Origin: Christensenella sp. UBA1685
Lineage (GTDB): Bacteria; Bacillota; Clostridia; Christensenellales; CAG-138
Length of the DNA stretch: 64,000 nucleotides
Reading direction: 5' to 3'
Assembly: GCA_002320595.1 (NCBI GenBank)
Contig: DCKB01000076.1
Coordinates: 1 to 64,000 of the forward strand
The notes beneath the pieces were generated by a model. It was not told where the DNA came from, did no database searches, and was given only the letters and a program-made list of their open reading frames with translations. Position numbers and translations under genes: made by a program. Below, piece by piece: positions 26,492 to 35,152 of the stretch (the first letter of the stretch is position 1; the number at the start of each line of letters is the position of its first letter).

Positions 26492-27078
26492 CCCCCGGAT
26501 GGCGCTTTCCATCCGCTTTCCGGGCACAGTTCTTCATATTTTGCTTTAAGCTTCTTCATGTCGTCCCACGCGTCTCGCTTTTTGCTTTCGTCGCGGAGGA
26601 GGGCCGCAGGGTGGTAGGTCGGCAGAATCCAAATGCCTTTCTTGCATTTCCATGCCCCGCGATCCCGTGTAATGCGGACGCTTTCATCATAAATGTACCG
26701 TGCGGCAGTCGCTCCAAGGCATACGATAATCTTCGGCTGCACAAGCGCAAACTGCGCGCGCAGATATGGAAGGCATGCCGCCGCCTCCGCATCCGTTGGT
26801 ACACGGTTCTCTGGAGGGCGGCACTTTACGATATTGCAGATATAGGTTTTTGTTCGGTCCAAACCAATTGCCGCAAGCATTTTATCCAGCAGCTTTCCTG
26901 CCGCACCAACAAACGGAATGCCTTGGAGGTCTTCATCACGCCCCGGCCCTTCTCCAATGAACATGATTTTCGCAGAAGGGTTCCCGTCGCCAATTACAAC
27001 CTTTGTCCTTGCCTGTGAAAGCCCGCATCCGGTGCAACCGTTCGCCTGTTGGTAGAGCTCTGCCCATTCATAACGCAC
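26488..27078 (-). CDS. Family 4 uracil-DNA glycosylase
   Basis: 196 residues from a GTG at 27078. Removes uracil from DNA as the first step of base-excision repair. It shows the family 4 motifs: CTGCGLSQAR (first two cysteines of the 4Fe-4S cluster), GEGPGRDED, GAAGKLLD, the CxxxxC block CNIVKCRPPENR plus a later Cys, and the HPAALLR substrate motif. The GTG sits behind GGGGG and overlaps the stop of the preceding lipase gene by 11 nt; longer in-frame starts would lie inside that gene. Confidence 0.92.
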   Translation of the reverse strand: MRYEWAELYQQANGCTGCGLSQARTKVVIGDGNPSAKIMFIGEGPGRDEDLQGIPFVGAAGKLLDKMLAAIGLDRTKTYICNIVKCRPPENRVPTDAEAAACLPYLRAQFALVQPKIIVCLGATAARYIYDESVRITRDRGAWKCKKGIWILPTYHPAALLRDESKKRDAWDDMKKLKAKYEELCPESGWKAPSGG

Positions 27079-27991
27079 CGCCGCATACCCCCTCAATAAA
27101 CAGGCGGACATCTTCAGATACCTGTTCGCGGTTCGTTTCATTCAAAAGCTCGTGCCGCGCGCCTGGATAAAGGATGCATTTCACTGTATGGCCGCTCTGC
27201 ACAAGCCATGTTTCGACCTGCTTTACACCCTTTCCGTTTGCGCCCACGGGATCCGCATCGCCTGCGATTAAAAGAATCGGCCGCTTCGGCACGCGCCTGG
27301 CCCATTGCGGGCCGGAGACCTCGCCAAGCCCGTCAAACAAATCGCGGAAGCCTGCTGCGGTAAAAACAAACCCGCAAGCGGGGTCGTCCACGTATTTGTC
27401 CACCTCCGCTTCGTCTCTTGAAAGCCAATCGAACGGCGTTCGGTTCGGTTTAAAAGCATTGTTATATGCACCGAAGGACAACTTGTCCAATAGCCTGCTT
27501 GGCGTGCTTGCGCTGTTTTTTCGGATTTCACAACGCGCAAGCAGCTTTGCAACAGGGAGCGCCGGGTTTTTCCCCGCTGTTCCGCAGAAAATAAACCCGT
27601 CCAGGTCGTCTCCATGCCGCGCCGCATAGGAACGCGCAAGAAAGGAGCCCATGCTGTGCCCGAACAGGATGCTTGGTAAATCGCAATAAGATTGTTTTAT
27701 AATTGAATGCACAGATTGGATATCCTGAATCAAGGAATTCCAACCATGCTCTGCCCCAAAATATCCCCGGATACCGTCTTTACTTATGCTTTTTCCATGT
27801 GAAGCGTTATCCGCGCCCACCACTAAAATGGAGTTTTGATTTAAGTATCTTGCAAAGCGGTCATAACGCTCGATATGCTCCGCCATCCCATGCACGATTT
27901 GCAGGACTGCCTTCGGTTGGTTTTCCGGCTCCCAAACCCGGACATACAGCTCCCCTTGGCCGGTTGCAGACTGTAATGGAATTTGATGCAT
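27068..27991 (-). CDS. Alpha/beta hydrolase, monoacylglycerol lipase-like
   Basis: 307 residues of the serine aminopeptidase/Hydrolase_4 group. The nucleophile elbow is GHSMGSFLA (Ser about 114), the acid is probably Asp in LIAGDADPVG, and the histidine is in GARHELLNE near the end. HGMAEHIERYDRFA forms the oxyanion region typical of monoglyceride lipases/lysophospholipases. It is cytoplasmic, as no signal peptide is visible. It is divergent from the LysR gene. Confidence 0.9.
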   Translation of the reverse strand: MHQIPLQSATGQGELYVRVWEPENQPKAVLQIVHGMAEHIERYDRFARYLNQNSILVVGADNASHGKSISKDGIRGYFGAEHGWNSLIQDIQSVHSIIKQSYCDLPSILFGHSMGSFLARSYAARHGDDLDGFIFCGTAGKNPALPVAKLLARCEIRKNSASTPSRLLDKLSFGAYNNAFKPNRTPFDWLSRDEAEVDKYVDDPACGFVFTAAGFRDLFDGLGEVSGPQWARRVPKRPILLIAGDADPVGANGKGVKQVETWLVQSGHTVKCILYPGARHELLNETNREQVSEDVRLFIEGVCGGAL

Positions 27992-28185
27992 TTTCCGCTA
28001 CATCCTCCTTGCAAAAACATATTTTTTATCAGGATACCACATTTCATTTTAAATTGCACGAACTATTACTTCCGCTTATTGCAAAATAGCGAAATCGGCC
28101 TTATAATTGTATATAAATAATGGTTATGGATGAGTTTGGCGCTCCGCATTTGGCGGCGCGTCTGCAATATTCAGGAGGAAATACT

Positions 28186-29091
28186 ATGGCGACAGACCTC
28201 GATCTGTACAGCATTTTTTGCACCGTAGCCCGCTGCGGCAGCTTATCGCACGCAGCGCGCGAGCTCTATGTGAGCCAACCGGCCATCAGCCAATCCATGC
28301 ACCGTTTGGAATACGCATTGGGATGCACGCTTTTCACCCGCACCAGCCGGGGCATTTCGCTGACAAGCGAAGGGCGCATGCTCTACAGTTATGCCGAAAA
28401 AGCCGTAAGCTTAATCGCAGCCGCAGAGGATCGCCTCAACCGCATGCGTACGCTTCAATCTGGCGGGCTTATGATTGGCGCAAGCGATACGCTTTGCCAA
28501 TTTTTCCTGCTCCCTTATTTGGAAAAATTCCATTCGGAATACCCTGATATCCAGCTTCAGGTAACCAACCGCACCACGCCGGACACCGTTGAGTTGCTCA
28601 AGGTTGGCAAAGTTGATATCGCCCTTGTCAACCTGCCGGTAAATGACAGCAGCCTTCAGGTGCGTGAGGTGCTTAATGTGCACGATGTTTTTGTTGCCTC
28701 ATCCCGTTTTTCTCATCTCAAGGGCCATCCCGTAACGATGGAAGCGCTTTCTCATGAGCCTCTGGTTCTTTTGGAAAAAGCTTCAAACTCCCGCAAATAT
28801 CTGGATGATTTTGCTTCGGTATGCGGCGTAACGCTGCACCCGGAAATTGAGCTTGGGGCGCATAGCCTGCTGGTGGAATTTGCGCGCATCGGTCTGGGGA
28901 TTGCATGTGTTACCCAAGAATTTGCCGCAGGGGCAATCAACAGCGGCGAGCTGTTCGAAATTGAGCTTACCACGCCCATGCCTTCAAGAAGCATTGGCCT
29001 GATTTCCCTTGAGGGCGTTCCGCTTTCGGTGGCGGCTGACCGCTTTATCAGCATTGTAATGGAAAACGCAAGTGCGCAGCATGAAGGTTAA
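28186..29091 (+). CDS. LysR-family transcriptional regulator
   Basis: 301 residues: an N-terminal winged helix-turn-helix (VARCGSLSHAARELYVSQPA, then ISQSMHRLE) and a C-terminal periplasmic-binding-like effector domain starting near residue 90 (GGLMIGASDTLCQ). The ATG at 28186 follows AGGAGG by 7 nt; an upstream in-frame ATG at 28120 lacks a site. LysR genes often regulate a divergent neighbour, here the lipase. It lies 8 nt before the WG-repeat gene, so the two are co-transcribed. Confidence 0.93.
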   Translation: MATDLDLYSIFCTVARCGSLSHAARELYVSQPAISQSMHRLEYALGCTLFTRTSRGISLTSEGRMLYSYAEKAVSLIAAAEDRLNRMRTLQSGGLMIGASDTLCQFFLLPYLEKFHSEYPDIQLQVTNRTTPDTVELLKVGKVDIALVNLPVNDSSLQVREVLNVHDVFVASSRFSHLKGHPVTMEALSHEPLVLLEKASNSRKYLDDFASVCGVTLHPEIELGAHSLLVEFARIGLGIACVTQEFAAGAINSGELFEIELTTPMPSRSIGLISLEGVPLSVAADRFISIVMENASAQHEG

Positions 29092-29099
29092 GGTGCGCT

Positions 29100-30272
29100 A
29101 TGGAACACAGAAACCCTAAAAAAACGCATACCATGCTGCGCTTTGACCTGATGATTGCCGGTGCTTTGGCGCTTGCCGTCGGCCTGTTTGCGCTGCTTTA
29201 TTCAGGCGGCGGTGTGGCAATTCTGACTGCAGCGGCAACGACAGACAATGGCGAAGAGGGAGATTCAAACGGCTCTCCCCTGCCGGAAGCTTCGCCCACG
29301 CCACCAAGCCCAACCCCGTCACAGGCGCCCATTTCCACGGAGGGCCGTCTGATTCCCTATATGGAAAACGGCCTTTGGGGATATAAAAACACAAAAGGAG
29401 AGGTTGCCATCGAACCTCGCTTCTCCGCTGCCTGCGAGTTTGACGGCGCGACGGCTTTTGCAGCCGAAAATGGCTATTACGGCCTTCTCGCAAAAAACGG
29501 TATTTGGATTGTTGAACCCATATGGGAAGCTGTAGAGGCGTTTTCCGAGGGCCGTGCTGCGGTGGAATCCGGTGGAAAATGGGGGTTCATCGACGAAAAT
29601 GGAACGCTGGTGATCGACTATAAATTCCGCGAGGTTGGCAGCTTCCACTGCGGGCGTGCCATTGCACGCAGTGCGGCAAGCTACGGCTACATCGATGTAA
29701 ACGGCGACATTGCCGTTTCACAGAAGTGGACGGCAGCGGGTGATTTTTCAGAAGACGTTGCGTTTGTGCGCTCAGAATCGGATAACAGCTACATCATAGA
29801 CAAAGTCGGAGAAAAAATAGCAACGCTTAGCTCCCGCCAGTATGGCAGCCCGTTTTGTGAAGGGTTTGCTCTGATCCGCGAGGAAGGCAGTTCCTATTAT
29901 CTTAACAGCCGCGGTCAAACCGCCTTTAAGGAAAAATATCAGGAAGCGCTTTCCTTTCACGGCGGCTATGCGGCCGTGTGTCAGGATGGCCTTTGGGGAT
30001 ACATCAATACGAAGGGCGTGCTGGTGATCCCCAATGCCTTCGCCGCAGCGCAGTCCTTTTCGGGTGGACTTGCAGCAGTTAAGGATGCCACGAGCGACCT
30101 CTGGGGATATATCGGAACCGATGGAAAATACATAATTCAGCCTGCCTATGAGGAGGCCCAACCGTTTTCCGATGGATTTGCCGTTGTAAAGCAGGATGGC
30201 GTTTATTACATCATCAACCGACCGACGGAAAAATCACCTCTTTCCCCCATCCTTCTTTACCGGGCCGCTTGA
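29100..30272 (+). CDS. WG-repeat protein with N-terminal membrane anchor
   Basis: 390 residues. One membrane helix (about 16-40) is followed by a Ser/Pro/Thr-rich linker (SPLPEASPTPPSPTPS), then tandem WG (KWG/LWGY) repeats of about 35-40 residues, such as GLWGYKNTKGEVAIEPRF, GKWGFIDENG, GLWGYINTKGVLVIP and DLWGYIGTDGKYIIQPAY. This predicts a surface-exposed beta-rich domain. WG repeats are ligand or protein-binding modules without assigned chemistry. A terminator follows. Co-transcribed with the LysR gene. Confidence 0.88.
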   Translation: MEHRNPKKTHTMLRFDLMIAGALALAVGLFALLYSGGGVAILTAAATTDNGEEGDSNGSPLPEASPTPPSPTPSQAPISTEGRLIPYMENGLWGYKNTKGEVAIEPRFSAACEFDGATAFAAENGYYGLLAKNGIWIVEPIWEAVEAFSEGRAAVESGGKWGFIDENGTLVIDYKFREVGSFHCGRAIARSAASYGYIDVNGDIAVSQKWTAAGDFSEDVAFVRSESDNSYIIDKVGEKIATLSSRQYGSPFCEGFALIREEGSSYYLNSRGQTAFKEKYQEALSFHGGYAAVCQDGLWGYINTKGVLVIPNAFAAAQSFSGGLAAVKDATSDLWGYIGTDGKYIIQPAYEEAQPFSDGFAVVKQDGVYYIINRPTEKSPLSPILLYRAA

Positions 30273-30298
30273 ATCCGGGCGCACATCTTCGATCGAGC

Positions 30299-30330
30299 AA
30301 GTGTCCGTTTATTGCGGACGCTTGTTTTTT
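30299..30330 (+). terminator. Terminator after the WG-repeat gene
   Basis: AAGTGTCCG (30299-30307) pairs with CGGACGCTT (30315-30323, one G-U), followed by a T-rich run. It lies 26 nt after the stop. Confidence 0.8.
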
Positions 30331-30366
30331 CTTTTGAAAAATACCTTATTTTTTTTGCTATACCAA

Positions 30367-30396
30367 TTGCTTATTCTGCATTCTATGATATATAAT
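30367..30396 (+). promoter_or_regulatory. Promoter of tdh-kbl
   Basis: TTGCTT (30367-30372), an 18-nt spacer and TATAAT (30391-30396), about 45 nt upstream of the tdh ATG. Confidence 0.7.
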
Positions 30397-30440
30397 GTGT
30401 CTGTCTTACAAAGACATTTTATTGAGGAGGTGTCACTGCT

Positions 30441-31481
30441 ATGCAAACGATGATGGATGCTCTCGTAAAAGAAGCGCCCGGCAAAGGTCTTACGTTAAAA
30501 CGTGTGCCTGTGCCGCAGCCGGGCATCGGGGAAGTGCAGATCAAGATCCATAAAACAGCGATTTGCGGGACGGATGTGCACATCTATAACTGGGATCCAT
30601 GGAGCCAGCAGCATATTAGGCCGCCAATGGTAATCGGCCACGAATATGTGGGAGAAATCACGGCGCTCGGCCCCGGCGTTTCTGATTATTCGATCGGGGA
30701 TATTGTGTCCGGCGAAGGTCATATCGTTTGCGGGCATTGCCGCAACTGCCGGGCCGGAAATGGACAATGGTGCAAGTTCACACGCAGCGTTGGCGTTGAC
30801 CGGGATGGCGCTTTCGCAGAGTACCTCTGCATTCCGGAAACAAACGTAATTCGCATTCCTGCAAACATCCCGGAAGACATCGTATCCTTTTTCGATGCCT
30901 ACGGAAATGCAACGCATACTGCCACCATGTTTGATGTGGTCGGCGAAGATGTGCTTATCACGGGCGCAGGCCCAATCGGCATGATGGCCGTGGGCATTTG
31001 CCGCCAAAATGGAGCCCGGCGCATCATCGTGACCGATGTAAACCAATACAGGCTTGATATTGCAAAGCAGATGGGCGCGCATGCCGTAGTGAATCTCGCG
31101 CATGACAAGCTGGAGGACGCCATGCGCGAACAAGGTATGGTGGAAGGGTTCGATGTTGGCCTTGAAATGAGCGGAAACGGCGCTGCGCTGAATCAGCTTC
31201 TCAAGTCCATGCGCAACGGCGGTAAAGTTGCTTTGCTCGGCATTGCCGGCCCCGGCACTGTGATTGACTGGAATGATGTTATTTTCAAGGGGCTTACGTT
31301 GCAGGGGATTTATGGCCGCAAGATGTATGAAACCTGGTACAAACTTATGGCGATGATTGAGGCGGGTTTGGACCTTTCCCCCATTATTACGCACCGCTTC
31401 CACTATACAGAATATGAAAAGGGCTTTGAAGCTATGAACAGCGGACACTCCGGCAAGGTCATCTTGGACTGGACAAAATAA
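30441..31481 (+). CDS. tdh: L-threonine 3-dehydrogenase
   Basis: 346 residues of the zinc-dependent medium-chain dehydrogenase family. Oxidises L-threonine with NAD+ to 2-amino-3-ketobutyrate. The catalytic zinc ligands are in ICGTDVHIY and GHEYVGEI, the structural zinc cysteines are in CGHCRNCRAGNGQWC, and the NAD-binding loop is GAGPIGMMA. GGAGG lies 10 nt ahead of the start. kbl follows 26 nt later, making a two-step threonine-to-glycine pathway. Confidence 0.96.
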   Translation: MQTMMDALVKEAPGKGLTLKRVPVPQPGIGEVQIKIHKTAICGTDVHIYNWDPWSQQHIRPPMVIGHEYVGEITALGPGVSDYSIGDIVSGEGHIVCGHCRNCRAGNGQWCKFTRSVGVDRDGAFAEYLCIPETNVIRIPANIPEDIVSFFDAYGNATHTATMFDVVGEDVLITGAGPIGMMAVGICRQNGARRIIVTDVNQYRLDIAKQMGAHAVVNLAHDKLEDAMREQGMVEGFDVGLEMSGNGAALNQLLKSMRNGGKVALLGIAGPGTVIDWNDVIFKGLTLQGIYGRKMYETWYKLMAMIEAGLDLSPIITHRFHYTEYEKGFEAMNSGHSGKVILDWTK

Positions 31482-31507
31482 ACTTTATGATCAGGAGGGA
31501 CGGTTTT

Positions 31508-32689
31508 ATGAAAGAGGCGCTTCAGTTTTTCCAAAACGAACTCAAGTCCATCCGCACGGCGGGAACTTTCAAAGAGGAACGCATTATCACCACACCACAA
31601 AAGGCACGCATTGACACAACGAAGGCGCACGGCGTGCTCAACATGTGCGCAAACAACTACCTCGGCCTCTCCGACCACCCGGCCTTGATTGAGGCTGCAA
31701 AGGCCAGCTATGACGAATGGGGATTTGGCCTTTCTTCCGTCCGTTTTATTTGCGGCACGCAGGAAATTCATAAGCGGCTTGAACGCAAAATTGCAAATTT
31801 CCTGGGAATGGATGACACAATTCTTTATTCTTCGTGTTTTGACGCAAACGGCGGCCTGTTTGAAACGCTCCTTGGGCCAGAAGATGCTGTTGTTTCCGAT
31901 GAACTGAACCATGCGAGCATCATTGACGGCGTGCGGCTGTGCAAAGCAAAGCGCTTCCGCTACAAGAACAATGATATGGCAGATCTTCGCACCCAGCTTG
32001 AAGCGGCAAGCGATTGCAGAATAAAGCTTATTGCGACCGACGGCGTTTTTTCCATGGATGGTTTCATCGCAAACCTGCCTGCCATCTGCGACCTTGCGGA
32101 TGAATTCGGCGCGCTCGTTATGGTAGATGACAGCCATGCAGTTGGCTTTATGGGCGAGCATGGACGCGGCACGCATGAGCATTGCGGCGTAATGGGCCGG
32201 GTGGACATTATCACCGGTACGCTCGGCAAGGCGCTCGGCGGCGCAAGCGGCGGATATACCGCTGCACGTCAGGAGATCATCGACCTGCTGCGCCAACGTT
32301 CCCGGCCATACCTGTTTTCCAACACGCTCGCCCCTGCAATCTGCGCAGCAAGCCTCAAGGTGTTCGATATGCTTACTGAATCTACCGCTTTGCGGGACAG
32401 GGTGCACGAGAACACGGCATACTTCCGTGCTGAGCTTGGCAAGTTGGGCTTTGATGTGCCGGAAAGCACGCACCCAATCGTTCCGGTAATGCTTTATGAT
32501 GCGAAAATCGCGCAGGAATTTGCAGCCCGGATGCTTGAAAAAGGAGTTTATGTCGTCGGCTTTTCTTACCCTGTTGTGCCGATGAACAAGGCGCGCATCC
32601 GCACCCAGGTTTCCGCCGGCCATTCCAGAGAAGATCTGGATTTTGCCGTTCGCTGCTTTGCGGAAGTCAAACAGGAAATGGGGCTTTAA
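31508..32689 (+). CDS. kbl: Glycine C-acetyltransferase (2-amino-3-ketobutyrate CoA ligase)
   Basis: 393 residues, a pyridoxal-phosphate enzyme of the alpha-oxoamine synthase family. It cleaves 2-amino-3-ketobutyrate with CoA to glycine and acetyl-CoA. It shows the NNYLGLSDHP start, VDDSHAVGFMG (the aspartate that contacts PLP), GTLGKALGGASGGY (PLP lysine in GKALGG) and FSNTLAP. The ATG at 31508 follows AGGAGG by 9 nt. Together with tdh it degrades threonine. Confidence 0.96.
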   Translation: MKEALQFFQNELKSIRTAGTFKEERIITTPQKARIDTTKAHGVLNMCANNYLGLSDHPALIEAAKASYDEWGFGLSSVRFICGTQEIHKRLERKIANFLGMDDTILYSSCFDANGGLFETLLGPEDAVVSDELNHASIIDGVRLCKAKRFRYKNNDMADLRTQLEAASDCRIKLIATDGVFSMDGFIANLPAICDLADEFGALVMVDDSHAVGFMGEHGRGTHEHCGVMGRVDIITGTLGKALGGASGGYTAARQEIIDLLRQRSRPYLFSNTLAPAICAASLKVFDMLTESTALRDRVHENTAYFRAELGKLGFDVPESTHPIVPVMLYDAKIAQEFAARMLEKGVYVVGFSYPVVPMNKARIRTQVSAGHSREDLDFAVRCFAEVKQEMGL

Positions 32690-32737
32690 AAAGGTTCCAT
32701 CTTCTCAGGGAAACACGGGATTGTTTATTCCATAAAC

Positions 32738-32775
32738 AAAAAGATGGGCAACGCGCAGGCTTGCCCATCTTTTTT
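32738..32775. terminator. Bidirectional terminator after kbl
   Basis: AAAAAGATGGGCAA and its complement TTGCCCATCTTTTT (32738-32751, 32761-32774) with a 9-nt loop, T-runs on both strands. It ends both kbl and the convergent Gln-rich gene. Confidence 0.85.
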
Positions 32776-32787
32776 CGTTATTTGCGT

Positions 32788-32931
32788 TTAGAATTCAGTC
32801 TTATTCTGCTGCTGGCCCTGTCGCTTCTTTTGCTCCTGCTGGCGCTGCTTGTTTTGCCCCTGCTGTTCGTTGCGGTTCTTCTGCTGCTTCTGATTCACAG
32901 GCAGGTATTCATCCTCATAATGAAAGCTCAC
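32788..32931 (-). CDS. Gln/Lys-rich 47-residue small protein
   Basis: Starts at a GTG with a strong AAAGGAGG 8 nt ahead and reads MSFHYEDEYLPVNQKQQ, then a low-complexity stretch of mostly Gln, Lys, Asn and Arg, ending in NKTEF. About half of the residues are Gln or Lys. It has no transmembrane segment and no cysteine. No family was recognised; small basic glutamine-rich proteins are sometimes nucleic-acid binding or spore components. The terminator 12 nt past its stop and the good ribosome binding site support it being a real gene. It is the only gene seen between kbl and the GNAT gene. Confidence 0.65.
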   Translation of the reverse strand: MSFHYEDEYLPVNQKQQKNRNEQQGQNKQRQQEQKKRQGQQQNKTEF

Positions 32932-33079
32932 GGTTCGTTCCTCCTTTCGCGGTTTGATGTGGTTTTAGTATTTGCCTGTGATACGCCTTTATGCTTGGCG
33001 ATGCTTTCCGAAAACGGCGAAAAAAGGGCGACAGTTGCCGGCGCCGCATCAAATCGCATCTGGGAAAAAGCGGTATTTT

Positions 33080-33610
33080 TTAAATTTGAGGCTCAAAATT
33101 CGCCAGGTCGATCCAATACCGCCTGGTAAGGATCTCCGCACCTTGGATCGTGTTTATGACCTTGTCCTGCAGGATACCGCCGTTTTTTTCTATCACGCGG
33201 GCAGAGCCGTAGTTATCGTCGTTGCAAGTGATTAAAACCCGGCTGAGCCCCAGCACTCCGCTTGCATATTGAAGCGTTCTAGAGAGCATGTGTGTTCCGT
33301 ATCCCTTTTTCCATTGGATATAGCGCACGCCATAGCCGATGTGACCGCCATAGCGCAAAAGAGCGTCCGTCAGGCTGTGGCGGATTGAGCTTTCCCCGAT
33401 GAACTCATCGCCGTCGACCAGCCAGAGATAGGTCGCTTTCACGTAGCCTTCCGGAAGATTCTTCCCGGTTCTGAAATCCTCGAAGCGCTCGAACACATCA
33501 TACCGGTTGTCGTCCACAAACGGATGTGTATGCACACCGTGCTCGCGGTATTCCCGGATCGCTTCGAGATAGGATGGATAGTACTTTTTGTCCGGCAGAA
33601 TTAATTCCAT
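33080..33610 (-). CDS. GNAT-family N-acetyltransferase
   Basis: 176 residues of the acetyl-CoA dependent transferase fold. The acetyl-CoA binding motif is about KGYGTHMLSRTL, followed by DNYGSARVIEKNGGIL, the typical RimJ/RimL-like end. The substrate is not identifiable. Downstream on the minus strand is the small Gln-rich gene. Confidence 0.88.
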   Translation of the reverse strand: MELILPDKKYYPSYLEAIREYREHGVHTHPFVDDNRYDVFERFEDFRTGKNLPEGYVKATYLWLVDGDEFIGESSIRHSLTDALLRYGGHIGYGVRYIQWKKGYGTHMLSRTLQYASGVLGLSRVLITCNDDNYGSARVIEKNGGILQDKVINTIQGAEILTRRYWIDLANFEPQI

Positions 33611-33741
33611 CGGGCTGCCACCTCCAAAACGATTAAATTTGAAGCATTATATCACGTGCGGGGGCGCATTTCAATAAAAGCATTTACACAGCAATTTGTT
33701 TTTATGAAACGGTTTGTATCGCCAAAAACTTCAAGAAATAC

Positions 33742-33770
33742 TTGCAAAAGCGTATGCGGCGTGTTAGAAT
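33742..33770 (+). promoter_or_regulatory. Promoter of rpmB
   Basis: TTGCAA (33742-33747), a 17-nt spacer and TAGAAT (33765-33770), about 53 nt upstream of the rpmB ATG. Confidence 0.65.
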
Positions 33771-33822
33771 AGCAATGTTTGATTCCGAACTACGCTTACA
33801 GTCGGTAAGGAGGTGTAAAAGC

Positions 33823-34014
33823 ATGGGTAAGTTTTGCGAAGTATGCAATAAAGGAATGATGTCCGGCAATTTGGTCAGCCATTCCAACAGGAAGTCCAAG
33901 CGCGCTTGGGCCCCCAACGTTCAAACCGTTCGTGTCGTTGTTAACGGTACGCCGCGTAAGATGAACGTTTGCACACGTTGCCTTCGTTCCGGCAAGGTTG
34001 AACGCAGCTTCTGA
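33823..34014 (+). CDS. rpmB: 50S ribosomal protein L28
   Basis: 63 residues from ATG 33823 behind AAGGAGG. Four cysteines in two pairs (CEVCNKG and CTRCLRSG) form the zinc-binding version of L28, with SHSNRKSKRAWAPNVQ in between. Structural protein of the large subunit. It is a single-gene unit with its own promoter and terminator. Confidence 0.97.
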   Translation: MGKFCEVCNKGMMSGNLVSHSNRKSKRAWAPNVQTVRVVVNGTPRKMNVCTRCLRSGKVERSF

Positions 34015-34035
34015 TCACACCATCAGGCTTTTTTG

Positions 34036-34062
34036 GACGGCGTTTGATTACGCCGTCTTTTC
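34036..34062 (+). terminator. Terminator of rpmB
   Basis: GACGGCG and its complement CGCCGTC (34036-34042, 34051-34057) with an 8-nt loop, followed by TTTTC. Confidence 0.8.
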
Positions 34063-34073
34063 TTTTCCATTTT

Positions 34074-34256
34074 TTATGTTCTCAACAGCATCCGAATGAT
34101 CAGCACGACTGCGCCTGAGAGAAGCAGCGAAAGGAAAAAACCGATTCCGCAGCAGAGCAATATGATCGTAAGCAGGAGGAACAGCAATGCGCAGCGCAAT
34201 GTCCTCCGCTTCACGCATCGTTTTTTGATATGCACCATGGCAGGCCTTCTTTGCAT
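34074..34256 (-). CDS. Small hydrophobic protein, 60 residues
   Basis: Basic N-terminus rich in Lys/Arg (KKRCVKRRTLR) and then a membrane segment of about 35 hydrophobic residues, mostly Leu, Ile and Val, which would place the N-terminus in the cytoplasm. GGAGG lies 8 nt before the ATG at 34256. No family was recognised. It lies divergent to the ABC importer genes and convergent to rpmB. It could be a chance frame, since the hydrophobic codons are simple, but the site spacing supports it. Confidence 0.4.
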   Translation of the reverse strand: MQRRPAMVHIKKRCVKRRTLRCALLFLLLTIILLCCGIGFFLSLLLSGAVVLIIRMLLRT

Positions 34257-34387
34257 CGGCATTCCCTCCATTATCCCCTATGTGTTCTTTATTTTTATTA
34301 TACGCGCACCTTTCCGGAACGGTTCACGCAGAGGGCTGTTACAGAATACAGTATCGTATATCACTCTTGTATTTATGGAGGAAAACT

Positions 34388-35152
34388 ATGGCGCATATGC
34401 TTGTTGAAGCAAACGATGTTTGCCTCACATATCATGAACCGACCGCTGAAACGCGCGCGATCGAACATTTGAGCTTTCAAATAAACCAGGGGGAATTTGT
34501 AGCAATCGTCGGCCCGTCCGGCTGTGGAAAGACAAGCGTTCTTTCCCTTCTCGCCGGATTAATGGAGCCCTCGGAGGGCGAAATTCATATATATGATGAT
34601 AAAAAGCCCGGATATATGCTGCAGCGTGATCACTTGTTGGATTGGCGCACAATTGAGGGCAATATTATGCTTGGGCTTGAGGTAAAGCACATGGCAACGC
34701 CCGAAAACCGCGCCTATGCACTTTTTTTGTTGGATACCTATGGCCTTTCCGAATTCCGCCATCATTATCCCCGGCAGCTTTCCGGAGGAATGCGGCAAAA
34801 GGTCGCCCTGATTCGGACGCTCGCCACATCCCCGGAATTGTTGCTGCTTGATGAACCGTTTTCCGCGCTTGATTATCAAACACGCCTGCGCGTTGCGGAT
34901 GAAATTCATTCCATTCTGCGCCGTGAAGGGAAAACGGCGATTCTTGTTACACACGATATTTCGGAAGCGATTTCCATGAGCGACCGTGTGCTCGTGTTTT
35001 CCAGCCGACCGGCAACGCTTAAGCACGAACACATTATCCGCCTTTCAGGGGACAACTCCCCGCTCGGCAGGCGAAATGCACCGGAATTCAAGGATTACTT
35101 CGATATGATTTGGAAGGAGCTTGATGGATATGAAAAAACGTCTGCCCAATAA
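34388..35152 (+). CDS. ABC importer ATPase, nitrate/sulfonate/thiamine-precursor (SsuB/TauB) type
   Basis: 254 residues: Walker A GPSGCGKTS, Q-loop PGYMLQRDHLLDW, signature LSGGMRQK, Walker B LLLLDEPFSALD, and H-loop THDISEA. The SsuB/TauB/NrtD group powers import of sulfonates, nitrate/cyanate or pyrimidine/thiamine precursors with one permease type. The ATG at 34388 follows TGGAGG; its gene overlaps the permease gene by 29 nt. No TPP or other riboswitch was seen upstream. Confidence 0.92.
   Translation: MAHMLVEANDVCLTYHEPTAETRAIEHLSFQINQGEFVAIVGPSGCGKTSVLSLLAGLMEPSEGEIHIYDDKKPGYMLQRDHLLDWRTIEGNIMLGLEVKHMATPENRAYALFLLDTYGLSEFRHHYPRQLSGGMRQKVALIRTLATSPELLLLDEPFSALDYQTRLRVADEIHSILRREGKTAILVTHDISEAISMSDRVLVFSSRPATLKHEHIIRLSGDNSPLGRRNAPEFKDYFDMIWKELDGYEKTSAQ

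Noticed and set aside
30495..31448. 317-residue minus-strand open frame
   Set aside because: Antisense to tdh, no supporting signals.
31403..32623. 406-residue minus-strand open frame
   Set aside because: Antisense to kbl; kbl has full family motifs and a strong ribosome binding site, this frame does not.
32761..33129. Leucine-rich 122-residue plus-strand frame resembling a membrane protein
   Set aside because: Starts within a terminator; the poly-Leu run is the mirror of CAG/AAG codons of the Gln/Lys-rich gene on the other strand.
34257..34387. Possible riboswitch upstream of the SsuB-type ABC importer
   Set aside because: Looked for TPP (CUGAGA), cobalamin and SAM core motifs; none found and no terminator-like platform.
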